Source of the DNA: Streptomyces sp. 846.5
Lineage (GTDB): Bacteria > Actinomycetota > Actinomycetes > Streptomycetales > Streptomycetaceae
Length of the DNA stretch: 64,000 bases
Assembly (NCBI RefSeq): GCF_004365705.1
Contig: NZ_SOBN01000001.1
Coordinates: 868,001 to 932,000 of the forward strand
Direction: 5' to 3'
In this document: one piece after another, positions 33,760 to 42,328 of the stretch
Numbering within the stretch: position 1 is the first letter of the stretch
How the letters are laid out: the number at the start of each line of letters is the position of its first letter
Made by a program: the position numbers and the translations under genes
Notes under the pieces: generated by a model
The model's input: only the letters and a program-made list of their open reading frames with translations
What the model was told of the DNA's origin: nothing
Database searches by the model: none

Positions 33760-35146
33760 CCCGGTACTGCGCGGCCGCTCGCTGCGCCTGCGGCTCACGT
33801 TGCTGGCGACCCTCGTCGTCACCGCCGCCATCGCCCTGGGCGCCGCCGTTCTGGCCATCACCCTGGTCATTTCGGTCCGCGCCAACGTCGACACCACCCT
33901 CAACGCCTACGCCGAGTCCATCGCCCGCTCCGCCACCGGCGCCACCTGGCCCACTCCGCTGCCTGCCGCCCCCGGCGACCCCGGCATCTGGGCCCAGGTC
34001 GTCGACGCCTCCGGCCATGTGGTCGCCGCCACCGCCAACGTCACCGGCCAGCCCGCCCGTTACACCCTCCCCGCCGACAGCAGCACGCCCCGACCCACAG
34101 CCCAGGGCTCCCAGGACCGCGGCGAGGAGCAGGTCGTGGCCCAGCGCTACGTCGCCGGATCCACCCCCGTCGTGGTCTACGCGGGCGGCTCCACCCGCGT
34201 GCTGTCCATCGTCACCACCGACATCCAGGGCCATCTGCTGTTCGCCCTGCCGCTGGTGCTGCTCGGCGCGCTGGGACTGTCCTGGCTACTGATCGGCCGC
34301 GCCCTGCGCCCGGTGGAGCGCATCCGCGCCGAGGCGGCCGAGATCACCGGCAGCGATCTGCACCGTCGCATCCCACAGCCCGACGGCGACGACGAGATCG
34401 GACGCCTCGCCCGCACGCTGAACACCATGCTCGCCCGCCTGGAGGACTCCGCGACCCGCCAGCGCCGCTTCGTCGCCGACGCCTCCCACGAACTGCGCAC
34501 CCCGCTCACCGCGGTCCGCACCTCGCTGGAGGTCGGACTCGCCCACCCCGACCAGGCTCCCTGGCCCGAGCTCGCCCAACGCGCCGTCACCGAGACCGCA
34601 CGGCTCCAACGCCTGGTCGACGCACTGCTGTTGCTCGCCCGCGCCGACGACCGGACCCTGCTGCGGCACCGCGAGCCGGTCGACCTCCCGGCGCTGGCCC
34701 GGACCGTCGCGCACGCGGCGCCCACCCGCGTCCCGGTTACGGTCCTCGCCCCTCGGGATGCCTCGGTCCTCGGTGATCCCGACCAGCTCACCCGGCTGAT
34801 CCGCAACCTGCTCGACAACGCCGACCGCCACGCGGACACGCACGTCCAGCTCACCGTGACCACCGAGGACCCCGACACCGCCGTCGTCCGTGTCACCGAC
34901 GACGGCCCCGGCATTCCGTCCGCCGACCGGGAACGGGTCTTCGACCGCTTCGTCCGGCTCCAGGCCGCCCGCTCCCGCCGGGCCGGGGAAGAGGCCGGCA
35001 CCGGCCTGGGACTGTCCATCGCCCGCGACATCGCCGTCGCCCACGGCGGGACGATCACCATCACCGACGGGCCCGACCAGAGCGGTGCGACCTTCACCGT
35101 GCGCCTGCCCGCCGTGCCCGCCGTGCGCCGCACGGACGCCCAGTAG
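33740..35146 (+). CDS. sensor histidine kinase
   Basis: A 468-residue membrane kinase with two helices (near residues 15-40 and 160-182) around a short extracytoplasmic sensor of about 120 residues. HAMP begins LRPVERIRAEA, and the dimerisation/phosphotransfer segment is DASHELRTPLTAVR (His). The ATPase boxes are NLLDNADRH (N), DDGPGIP (G1) and GTGLGLSIAR (G2). The likely start is TTG 33740 inside the regulator's last codons, which implies coupled translation. The sensor has no recognisable ligand motif. Confidence 0.93.
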   Translation: MTRTAPSPVLRGRSLRLRLTLLATLVVTAAIALGAAVLAITLVISVRANVDTTLNAYAESIARSATGATWPTPLPAAPGDPGIWAQVVDASGHVVAATANVTGQPARYTLPADSSTPRPTAQGSQDRGEEQVVAQRYVAGSTPVVVYAGGSTRVLSIVTTDIQGHLLFALPLVLLGALGLSWLLIGRALRPVERIRAEAAEITGSDLHRRIPQPDGDDEIGRLARTLNTMLARLEDSATRQRRFVADASHELRTPLTAVRTSLEVGLAHPDQAPWPELAQRAVTETARLQRLVDALLLLARADDRTLLRHREPVDLPALARTVAHAAPTRVPVTVLAPRDASVLGDPDQLTRLIRNLLDNADRHADTHVQLTVTTEDPDTAVVRVTDDGPGIPSADRERVFDRFVRLQAARSRRAGEEAGTGLGLSIARDIAVAHGGTITITDGPDQSGATFTVRLPAVPAVRRTDAQ

Positions 35147-35222
35147 CGCCCTCCGTTTACGTAAGCGGATATCTCATATCCCGGACAGTTCTTGACAGTG
35201 GCGTGTTGACCCGCGAACACTA

Positions 35223-35238
35223 CCGACCGTTCGGTCGG
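35223..35238. promoter_or_regulatory. TetR-type palindrome upstream of the GPR1/FUN34 gene
   Basis: CCGACCGTTCGGTCGG: perfect 7-base arms with a TT centre, a classical TetR operator shape, 38 bases before the transporter ATG. The TetR gene at 37790-38551 is the obvious candidate to bind it. Confidence 0.6.
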
Positions 35239-35275
35239 CTCCATATGCAACAACATCCAACGAAGGGTGCTTGTC

Positions 35276-36001
35276 ATGACCGCCACGTCAATTTCCCCTG
35301 CCGGGGCAACCCCCACCGCCGCACCACCCCGCATCGGGCACGCGATAGCCGTCGGCGCAGCCGGTTTCGCCTGGTGCTCGCTCGCGCTCGGCCTGTCCAC
35401 CGTCGGCGCGATGAACGCCGCGGGCAGCTCGGTGATCCTCACCGGGACGTTCTTCTACGGCGGCATCGTCCAGCTGGTCGCAGGGTTCTTCGCCCTGGCC
35501 GCCGGAACCACGTTCGTCGCCGCCTTCCTGACCGCCTACGGCGCCTTCTGGCTGGGCTACACCGCGATCCAGGTGTACCTGGCCCCGCACATCGCCGCCC
35601 AGGTGCTGGCCGCGGGCGCCGGCACCGGCGCCTCGCAGCAGGCGCTCGCGGGCCAGGCCCACCACGCCGTCGTCCAGGCGCTCGGGGTGTTCCTGATCGC
35701 CTGGCTGGTGGTCACGGTCATCTTCACCATCGCGAGCCTGGGCACCAACGCGGTCACGCTCACCGCCTTCTGCCTGCTGGACCTCACCATCGTGCTGCTG
35801 GCGGCCGCCTACCTCGGGGCCAGCAGCGTCGGTGTGCCCGTCGACTCCGTACTGCACGCGGCGGGGTGGGCCGAGATCGTCCTGGCCGCGGTCGCCTTCT
35901 ACGTCGTCCTGGCGGAGCTGGCCAACGACACGCTGCACCGCACGGTCTTCCCGCTCTTCCCGCTGACCCGGTTCAGCGCCCCCACCGCGCCCAGCGCCTG
36001 A
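35276..36001 (+). CDS. GPR1/FUN34/YaaH-family acetate/succinate transporter
   Basis: A 241-residue protein with six predicted helices of the AceTr family. It carries the family features AGFAWCSLALGLSTVG, a GGIVQLVAGFFALAAGTTF segment and YGAFWLGYTA, close to the NPAPLGL/GFxxxF layout though the first motif is altered. E. coli SatP and yeast Ady2 take up acetate or succinate. A 55-residue loop between helices 3 and 4, rich in Ala and Gln, is longer than usual. ATG 35276 has GAAGG eight bases away. A TetR palindrome upstream suggests local control. Confidence 0.85.
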   Translation: MTATSISPAGATPTAAPPRIGHAIAVGAAGFAWCSLALGLSTVGAMNAAGSSVILTGTFFYGGIVQLVAGFFALAAGTTFVAAFLTAYGAFWLGYTAIQVYLAPHIAAQVLAAGAGTGASQQALAGQAHHAVVQALGVFLIAWLVVTVIFTIASLGTNAVTLTAFCLLDLTIVLLAAAYLGASSVGVPVDSVLHAAGWAEIVLAAVAFYVVLAELANDTLHRTVFPLFPLTRFSAPTAPSA

Positions 36002-36007
36002 GCCGAC

Positions 36008-36037
36008 CGGGACACAGTCAGACCCGGGACACAGTCA
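36008..36037. repeat. 13-base direct repeat between transporter and hydrolase
   Basis: CGGGACACAGTCA occurs at 36008-36020 and 36025-36037, 17 bases apart start to start. It fills the gap before the CocE-like gene; a slippage duplication or a paired binding site are both possible. Confidence 0.5.
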
Positions 36038-36049
36038 ATGGAGACTCGC

Positions 36050-37840
36050 ATGACCACACGAGCACCACTCGCTCTGCTGCGCCGCCACCCGAGCGCATCC
36101 GCCCTGGTCACCGGGGTGGCCGCGGCCACCCTGATCACCACCGCCCTCGCCCCCGCCGCCGGCGCCGCGCCGCACCCGGCCTGGACGCCCGAACCCGCCG
36201 CCTACGGGGTGAGCGCTCCGGTGAACGTCTCGGTACGGATGGACGATGGGGTGACGATCACCGCCGAGGTCGTCTACCCCACCGACCCGGCCACCGGAGC
36301 CCGGGCCACCGGCGACTTCCCGGTGCTGCTGACCCAGAACCCGTACGGCACCGCGCGTTCGGACCCGACCACCGCCGGGGACTACTTCGTCCAGCGCGGC
36401 TACATCTACGTCGCCTCCGCGGTACGCGGCACCGGCACCTCGGGCGGGCAGCTCTCCTGGTTCGGGCAGCGCCAGGGTAAGGACGGCGCGGAACTGGTGG
36501 ACTGGGCGGCCAGGAACCTGCCGGGCTCCGACGGGCGGGTCGGCCTGGACGGCTGCTCCTACCTGGGGGTGGACCAGTGGTTCACCGCCGCGGCCGTCGG
36601 GCCCGACTCCGCGCTCAGGGCGATCGCCCCGTTCTGCACCGACTCGAACTTCTACGACGACCTGACCGCCAACGGCGGTATCCCCACCTCGTTCGTCGCC
36701 GGCATCGGTCACGCCGAGCCGCGCGGACCGCAGGACGATCCCGCCACCGACCCGCAGTCGGTCGTGGTCGCCCAGCAGGCCACCGGCGGGCCCGACGCCT
36801 ACAACAACGCCTACTGGCAGAGGCTGGACGTCCAGAAGCTGATGCCGACCATCGTGGCCAACGGCATCCCGGCGCTGACCGAGGCGGGGTGGAACGACCT
36901 GTTCCCGGGCGGCAACCTGGGTGACTACGTCGCGGCGCAGAACGCGTACTTCCACCGTCCGCTCACCGCCCCCGTCACCGCCGGCGAGCCGGTCACCGGC
37001 CGCTACCAGGCGATCGTGGGCCCGTGGACGCACGGGGAGAACGTCAACGCCACCACCCTGCAGAACAAGCGGCTGGAGTGGTTCGACACCTGGCTCAAGG
37101 GCGAGAAGACCGGCATGGCCGACACCTCCACCCCGCTGCACCTGTTCGAGAACGGGGCGAACCGGTGGACCGACACCGCCGCTTGGCCCCCGTCCGGCGA
37201 CGCCCGGACCCTCTACCTGGGCAAGGGCACGCTCGCGCAGGACCGGACAGGCAGCAGCGCGAGCGACACCCTGGCCTGGGCCCCGGCCGACACCTCGAAC
37301 TCGCTGACCTACACCAGCAGCCCGCTGGCCACGGCAGAAGTCCTTGACGGCCCGTCGGATCTGACCGTCTACGCCTCCTCGACGACCAGCGACACCGAGT
37401 TGAGCGCCACGCTGAACATCGTCGCCCCCGACGGCACGGCGACCAAGCAGGCCGACGGCGTGCTGCTCGGCAGTGGGCGAGCCCTGGACCCGGCGACAAG
37501 CTGGTACGGCCGCAACGGGGTCCTGCTGCAGCCGAGCCATCCGTTCACCCAGGCCAGTTCGCGGCCGGTCACCCCCGGTCGCACCACCCGCTACGACATC
37601 TCGCTGCTGTCGAACGTCACCCAGATCCCGGCGGGCGACCGGATCCAACTGGTGCTCACCAGTCAGACGCCGACCACCTTCCACTTCCCCGTCTCCCCCA
37701 CACCCCAGGAGCTGGCCGACCTCGCCGGAGGCGTCTACACGGTCGGCTATGGCGGACCCACCGCCTCCGCGCTCAACCTCCCGCTCACCTCACCCGGCAG
37801 GTTCACCACCAGCCCGACCGACTGGGGTCCCTCGTCCTGA
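36050..37840 (+). CDS. secreted CocE/NonD-family hydrolase (X-Pro dipeptidyl-peptidase-like)
   Basis: A 596-residue alpha/beta hydrolase. A twin-Arg-containing N-terminus and Ala-rich core end near APAAGAAPHP, so export is expected. The S15/CocE signature appears as GRVGLDGCSYLG, where the nucleophile Ser is preceded by Cys rather than the usual Val or Ile. The oxyanion region is QNPYGT, SAVRGTGTSGG precedes it, and IVGPWTHGEN carries the catalytic His. The C-terminal X-Pro-type jelly-roll runs from about residue 410. Activity may be an ester or acyl-amide hydrolase. ATG 36050 has GGAG six bases away, better than ATG 36038. Confidence 0.87.
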   Translation: MTTRAPLALLRRHPSASALVTGVAAATLITTALAPAAGAAPHPAWTPEPAAYGVSAPVNVSVRMDDGVTITAEVVYPTDPATGARATGDFPVLLTQNPYGTARSDPTTAGDYFVQRGYIYVASAVRGTGTSGGQLSWFGQRQGKDGAELVDWAARNLPGSDGRVGLDGCSYLGVDQWFTAAAVGPDSALRAIAPFCTDSNFYDDLTANGGIPTSFVAGIGHAEPRGPQDDPATDPQSVVVAQQATGGPDAYNNAYWQRLDVQKLMPTIVANGIPALTEAGWNDLFPGGNLGDYVAAQNAYFHRPLTAPVTAGEPVTGRYQAIVGPWTHGENVNATTLQNKRLEWFDTWLKGEKTGMADTSTPLHLFENGANRWTDTAAWPPSGDARTLYLGKGTLAQDRTGSSASDTLAWAPADTSNSLTYTSSPLATAEVLDGPSDLTVYASSTTSDTELSATLNIVAPDGTATKQADGVLLGSGRALDPATSWYGRNGVLLQPSHPFTQASSRPVTPGRTTRYDISLLSNVTQIPAGDRIQLVLTSQTPTTFHFPVSPTPQELADLAGGVYTVGYGGPTASALNLPLTSPGRFTTSPTDWGPSS

Positions 37841-38551
37841 CCGCTCCGCGCTGGACGGCTCCGCGCCGGACCTCCCCGAGGTCCGGCGCGTGCGCGCCTG
37901 TTCGGTGCTGCTCTCCGTGAGCGCGTCCTGCAACTCGTCGTCGGTGACCTCGAACGCGGGCAGGCTGGTCGGCCGTCCCGGCTCCGCGCGCAGGCCGTCG
38001 ATCAGGATCACCAGATAACGGCGCCACAGCTCGGGCTGACCGGTGTGATCGGTGACGGCACCGACCATCAGCTGCAGCATGGGGAAGTCCGGCGGGACCA
38101 GGTCGCGTCGCAACGTGCCCTGCTGCTGGGCGCGCGCGACCAGCGCGTCGACGGACGGGGCCACCCGGTCGCGCATCTGCCTCTGCCGCTCCGGCCCGCG
38201 CCCGGTGCCGAGCATCACCTCGCGCAGCCCGCGGTCGAAGGCCTGGACCTCGCACACCCGCTCCAGCGCCCAGGTCAGTCCGAGCCAGGGGTCGGGCTCG
38301 GTCAGCGCCTGGCGCAGGTAGCCGTCCACGGTCTCGACCATGTCGTCGAACAGGGCGTCGACCAGAGCCTCCTTGTCGGAGAACTTCCGGTAGACGGTGC
38401 CCACCCCGACTCCGGCGTGGTGGGCGATGTCGTTGAGCGTCGCGCCGACGCCCCGGTCGCGGAACACCTCACGCGCCGCGGTGAGGATGCGCGCAAGGTT
38501 GCGCTCCGCGTCCTTGCGCAGCCGCGGCGCCTGCTCGGGTCCCACAGCCAT
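37790..38551 (-). CDS. TetR-family regulator
   Basis: A 253-residue TetR protein. Its DNA-binding region is RILTAAREVFRDRG then LNDIAHHAGVGVGTVYRKFS. A C-terminal SBD-like domain follows to about residue 200. The last 45 residues are Arg/Ser/Gly-rich, look disordered, and overlap the 3' end of the convergent CocE-like gene by 51 bases; a drifted stop codon is likely. The palindrome at 35223 is the nearest TetR-like operator, so it may control the transporter-hydrolase pair. Confidence 0.87.
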   Translation of the reverse strand: MAVGPEQAPRLRKDAERNLARILTAAREVFRDRGVGATLNDIAHHAGVGVGTVYRKFSDKEALVDALFDDMVETVDGYLRQALTEPDPWLGLTWALERVCEVQAFDRGLREVMLGTGRGPERQRQMRDRVAPSVDALVARAQQQGTLRRDLVPPDFPMLQLMVGAVTDHTGQPELWRRYLVILIDGLRAEPGRPTSLPAFEVTDDELQDALTESSTEQARTRRTSGRSGAEPSSAERSGRGTPVGRAGGEPAG

Positions 38552-38640
38552 ACGGACAGCCCTTGTCGCTCGGAGTGGCGCAAGCATATCCGCGGGCCAG
38601 GCTGTGGATCGTCACCCGGGCAGGGCGCCGGGGCGCCGCC

Positions 38641-39945
38641 TCAGCCGGTCGGCACGACGTCGGGGTTGTCGGCGTTGGTCAGCGTCTGCCAGGCGACGAA
38701 GAGGGCGTTGGTACCCTGCGGGCGCATCTGCTCGGTGAGCGTCTGGGTGTTGGTCATGGCGATGCCCTGGCGGTTGTGCAGGGCGTTGAAGCCGACCTCG
38801 GTGACCGGTCCGAGGCCCTTGTTGACGCTGCCGCCGCAGAGCCAGCTGGGCACGGCCGCGCCGAGCTGGTACTTCGACTGGAAGCCCAGCGCCTGCTGGA
38901 GCCGGGGGCCGACCTCGGGGTAGAGGTCCTGACCCTGGATCAGGGTGGTCTCGGCGACGCTGGAGATGGAGGCGATGCCGTAGCCGGTGTGGGTGAAGTC
39001 GCGGCAGGTCTCCTGGGTGAGGCCGTCGACGAAGGTCGACTGGCCCTGCCAGTAGGAGATGATCTTCGCGCTGGTGGTGAGGTTCTGGCTGGGGACGGTC
39101 TTGGGCAGGGCGCCGTCCGAGGACAGGTAGATGTAGGCCGGGACCCGGACCAGGAACTTGTTGACGGCCTTGGTGTAGTCGGCGGTGTCGTTGAGGTAGA
39201 TGGAGATGCCGACGGCCGCCTGCATCATCACCAGCTCCCAGTTGCCGTTGCTGTTGGAGCCGTTGATGACCTCGGGCAGGTAGACGTTCTTCAGCATGGT
39301 GCCAAAGCGCGCCTGGTTCGCCCAGCCGCCGGTGTAGGTGTAGCGGATGATCTCGCCGGCCTGCGGCCACATCGACCCGGCCCAGCCGGTCTGCAGCGGG
39401 GCGTTGCTGTTGGTGTGTTGGGTGATGGTGGCCGACCAGGCGTCCATCAGCTTGATCGACTCCTGCGCGTACGCCGCGTTGCCGGTGATGTACCAGGCCA
39501 GCGCATCGGTGTAGGCGGCGATCGCGTCCTGACGCTCGTCGGTGCAGCCGTAGTTGGGGTTGGACACCGGCCCGCACTCGACATTGGCGCGCGGCGCGGG
39601 AACCCGGCTCAGCGAGGCGTAGGAACTCGCCATCATCTGCGCATAGGCGTCCTTCCAGGGCTCCGCCCCGGCCTTCACCTGAGTCTTCACGTAAGCGAGT
39701 TGGGTCAGGCTGACCCCGACCCCGGGATGAACGAACGAGGTCGGCGCGGGCGCCACGGCCGGCGTCACCGCGGCGGCCTTCAGGCCGACGGCGGGGGTGG
39801 TGACGGCGGCCAGACTCGACGGAACCGTCAGCACACCGGCCAGCCCGGCAATCAGCAGGCCAGTGAGGCCCGCGACCCAGGCCGTCCTGCGCCGCCGGTG
39901 CGACGGCGGTATCGAGGACTTGGAGGACGTGGGGGACGAACGCAT
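38641..39945 (-). CDS. secreted alginate-lyase-family protein
   Basis: A 434-residue exported protein. The signal is preceded by an Arg-rich stretch (HRRRR), and the hydrophobic core TAWVAGLTGLLIAGLAGVLT ends near SLAA. The mature part matches the alpha/alpha-toroid alginate-lyase family: AYAQMMASSYASLSR, ITGNAAYAQESIKLMDAWS, then NGNWELVMMQAAVGISIYLN and DFTHTGYGIASISSVAETTL with likely active-site His. It is probably a PL5-like polysaccharide lyase; uronic-acid specificity is uncertain. AGGAAGG lies six bases before ATG 39945. The 283-base gap upstream separates it from the accessory island. Confidence 0.82.
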   Translation of the reverse strand: MRSSPTSSKSSIPPSHRRRRTAWVAGLTGLLIAGLAGVLTVPSSLAAVTTPAVGLKAAAVTPAVAPAPTSFVHPGVGVSLTQLAYVKTQVKAGAEPWKDAYAQMMASSYASLSRVPAPRANVECGPVSNPNYGCTDERQDAIAAYTDALAWYITGNAAYAQESIKLMDAWSATITQHTNSNAPLQTGWAGSMWPQAGEIIRYTYTGGWANQARFGTMLKNVYLPEVINGSNSNGNWELVMMQAAVGISIYLNDTADYTKAVNKFLVRVPAYIYLSSDGALPKTVPSQNLTTSAKIISYWQGQSTFVDGLTQETCRDFTHTGYGIASISSVAETTLIQGQDLYPEVGPRLQQALGFQSKYQLGAAVPSWLCGGSVNKGLGPVTEVGFNALHNRQGIAMTNTQTLTEQMRPQGTNALFVAWQTLTNADNPDVVPTG

Positions 39946-40228
39946 GGGATGCCTTCCTGTGGGGGCGGAACCGATCCCTGGTTCAAGGATGTGAATCCAT
40001 GTCATTGACATGAACCTGTGAGGATAGGTCAGGAAGATAGGTCTGAACCAATCCACCGTCAAGCCCCGCCCGACCAGTCGTCAACTGGTCGTGGGGGTCT
40101 GCGCATCCAGGGCGTGATCGTCTATTCCAAGACAGGAATACTCCTATTGCGGCATGGACGCGCCCACGCCTGCCCCGTAGCGTCATCCGTGAGGCTGGGA
40201 AGTCCCCGGCTCCGCAAAGGGGTTGACC

Positions 40229-40441
40229 ATGGCAGAGAAGACCGGCCTTACTCGGCTTACGACCCGCCCCGGCGGCCCGAACTGCGATGACGACGACTGC
40301 CCGAACGTGTACCGCACCGAGTCTGGGACGTTCGTAGTCCAGGGCGCGACCTTCGGCGGTTTCCAACCGCCGGACGGCGAAGGATTGGTGGAAATTCCCG
40401 AACACATTTTGAGGGAGGCTGTCCGTGCTCTTGGATGGTGA
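40229..40441 (+). CDS. small protein of the DUF6879/XRE trio
   Basis: A 70-residue acidic protein. The motif GGPNCDDDDCPNVYRTESGT and the end VEIPEHILREAVRAL are features I recognise from small proteins that precede DUF6879 genes in Streptomyces. The function is unknown. AAAGGGG precedes ATG 40229. It overlaps the DUF6879 gene by 17 bases, so translation is coupled. Confidence 0.8.
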   Translation: MAEKTGLTRLTTRPGGPNCDDDDCPNVYRTESGTFVVQGATFGGFQPPDGEGLVEIPEHILREAVRALGW

Positions 40442-40949
40442 TGGATGGCGGGAGGTATTCGACACCTACGAGCGCGACGCATGGCGCTTTGAGGCGCAAC
40501 CGGTCTACACCATGCCCAACGAAACCGAGAATATTTCTCGTTTCCTCCGAGGGGAGCCCAAGCCAAGCAATCATAATGAGCGCTGGCATCAGCGAGTACG
40601 CGGATACAAGGCTGCCGGAAGGACTGTCGGCCGAGTCCGGATTGTTCGCCAGCCATTGACAGACTATCAGCGCTATCAATTCGCATGGGGGATCCCTGGG
40701 AACATTGAGGCAGGAGAGGATATTCGTGTTCTCGACGCCACCCGAAGCGACTACGGATTGCCGCTGACCGGCCGCGACTGGTGGCTCTTCGACGATTCCA
40801 GGGTTGTGAATCTCAATTTCCGTCCTGATGGGACACAGATCAGCCGCGAATTGGTCGAGTCTCCGAATCTCGCCCAGCATCTCCGATGGCGAGATGTCGC
40901 AATGACCAACTCTGTTCCTTTCGCTGAGTACCTGAAAGAGAATGGGTGA
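40425..40949 (+). CDS. DUF6879 family protein
   Basis: A 174-residue cytoplasmic protein of the DUF6879 family. Typical elements are AWRFEAQPVY, GRTVGRVRIVRQPLTDYQRY, FAWGIPGNIEAGEDIRVLD and the C-terminal DWWLFDDSRVV. Members are encoded next to XRE-DUF5753 regulators in streptomycetes. Some such pairs behave like toxin-antitoxin or developmental switches, but no activity is proven for DUF6879. Base composition is visibly lower in GC than the surrounding genes. GTG 40425 has GGAGG; the stop overlaps the next GTG by four bases. Confidence 0.85.
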   Translation: MLLDGDGWREVFDTYERDAWRFEAQPVYTMPNETENISRFLRGEPKPSNHNERWHQRVRGYKAAGRTVGRVRIVRQPLTDYQRYQFAWGIPGNIEAGEDIRVLDATRSDYGLPLTGRDWWLFDDSRVVNLNFRPDGTQISRELVESPNLAQHLRWRDVAMTNSVPFAEYLKENG

Positions 40950-41779
40950 CGTTCGATCCAAATGAGCTAGGACGCTCGAAGCAAGACCTGGCAGAAAAGC
41001 TCAGAGATCTGCGCAAGCGGGCTGGCCTCACCGGGGAGGCGCTGGCCCGCCTCTGCAACGTGTCACAATCCAAGATTTCGAAGATCGAGACTGGGAAGAC
41101 AACCCCGAGCCTCACCGATGTGGAGTGCATCCTCCGAGCTGTCGGTGCGCCCGTGGAGATGGTCCAGGAGATCACGGCGCTGGCCCGTCTGGCGTCCACA
41201 GAGTGGCAGGACAAGCGCTCCTCATGGCGTAGAGGCATTGAGAAGCGGCAGGCTGAGTTGGCGGCTCTGGAAAGCAGCGCTACCCACCTGCGGTATTTTC
41301 TGCCATCCATGATTACCGGACTTCTGGCAACTCCCGAATACATACGCGCAAGCCTTGCTCATACACCGGGGGACGTCTCCGGAACCGTGGCACGCAAGAT
41401 TGATCGTCAGGCAATCCTCTACGACACGAGCAAAAACTTTACATTCATACTCAGTGAACAGGCGGTCAAATGGGCCATAATGCCAGCGCGCGTCATGTCG
41501 GTCCAGGTTGACCGCATGATCTCGCTGTCCCATCTGTCAAATATCCAGCTAGGTGTAATCCCGTACGGAACCATTGCCACCCGCGGCCCTATGAATACAT
41601 TTACCGTCTATGACGATCGCCTGGCTACGGCAGAAACCTTTACTGGTCGTATGGTGTTCCAGGATGCGCGTGATGTGCGGCAACATCTGGATCTGTTCGC
41701 ACTCTTCGAAGAGGTAGCCGTATTTGGCTCCGCCGCCCGCGATTTCCTCGGAGAATGGTCAAGCACATACCGCAAATGA
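40946..41779 (+). CDS. XRE-family regulator with DUF5753 domain
   Basis: A 277-residue DNA-binding protein. The XRE helix-turn-helix is LRDLRKRAGLTGEALARLCN then VSQSKISKIETGKTTPSL. A DUF5753 ligand/interaction domain extends from about residue 95 (RYFLPSMITGLLATPEYIRA) to 270. WhiJ-like proteins of this build affect development in Streptomyces and are usually paired with small partner proteins; here the partners are the two upstream genes. Coupled GTGA overlap confirms one operon. The GC content is about 55 percent, suggesting a mobile origin. Confidence 0.92.
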   Translation: MTFDPNELGRSKQDLAEKLRDLRKRAGLTGEALARLCNVSQSKISKIETGKTTPSLTDVECILRAVGAPVEMVQEITALARLASTEWQDKRSSWRRGIEKRQAELAALESSATHLRYFLPSMITGLLATPEYIRASLAHTPGDVSGTVARKIDRQAILYDTSKNFTFILSEQAVKWAIMPARVMSVQVDRMISLSHLSNIQLGVIPYGTIATRGPMNTFTVYDDRLATAETFTGRMVFQDARDVRQHLDLFALFEEVAVFGSAARDFLGEWSSTYRK

Positions 41780-41876
41780 TCTTTTATGCGGCTACAGGAA
41801 TTATTCTTCCCTCTGTCTGACTGTGCTTCTAGCCTTGGGAAATCCAAGGAAGCACACTCTTACGGGGAGCAGCATC

Positions 41877-42104
41877 ATGACCACCAGTCAGCAGGACCTC
41901 CAAAATGACCCCTACCGGCTGGCTATTAACGCCGCCGAACGGCTCCGCGCGGCCCTTGCAGTCCACGGGATTACGATCCCCTCGCTGCGCGGCGGGTATC
42001 CCGTTCGAGACATGCCCATGGTCGAGTTGGGAGAGTGTGCCACCAACGCTGCTGACGAGTTGTCGGCCGTCCTGGAGAAGGCTGCAGCGGGAGGTGCGCG
42101 ATGA
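41877..42104 (+). CDS. small hypothetical protein
   Basis: A 75-residue helical protein (AINAAERLRAALAVHGITIP, then ELGECATNAADELSAVLEKA). GGGGAG stands eight bases before ATG 41877, so it is probably expressed. It follows the XRE gene by 97 bases and overlaps the next ATG by four. I do not recognise a function; short Ala-rich proteins like this are common after XRE-DUF5753 genes. Confidence 0.65.
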   Translation: MTTSQQDLQNDPYRLAINAAERLRAALAVHGITIPSLRGGYPVRDMPMVELGECATNAADELSAVLEKAAAGGAR

Positions 42105-42328
42105 TCCATCGTCCTGCCCCGCCCGCTGAGGAGCCCGGTCCGGGCGGACGCTCCGGAAGCTGCTGGGAGGACTCGCATCCCCGGCTGCACGCCATCTGCT
42201 CCGGGGTGTTCACCTCACGGGACTGCCCCACGGCCAGCCCGGAGCGGCTCCGATGCGCCTGCCCATGCCACACGCCGGAGGGGGCGCAGATGCGGCAGGT
42301 CCGCCGAACCAGAACGGCGGTGCGCTGA
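42101..42328 (+). CDS. small Cys/Pro-rich hypothetical protein
   Basis: A 75-residue frame overlapping its neighbours by four bases upstream (ATGA) and one downstream (TGATG). That spacing argues for real coupled translation. The product contains CWEDSHPRLHAICSG and RCACPCHTPEG, so six cysteines and several histidines could bind a metal. No known family was recognised. Confidence 0.5.
   Translation: MIHRPAPPAEEPGPGGRSGSCWEDSHPRLHAICSGVFTSRDCPTASPERLRCACPCHTPEGAQMRQVRRTRTAVR

Noticed and set aside
30811-33903. 1030-codon minus-strand open frame across MMPL and response-regulator genes
   Set aside because: Low-complexity Gly/Gln/His-rich product; it is the shadow of clearly homologous plus-strand genes.
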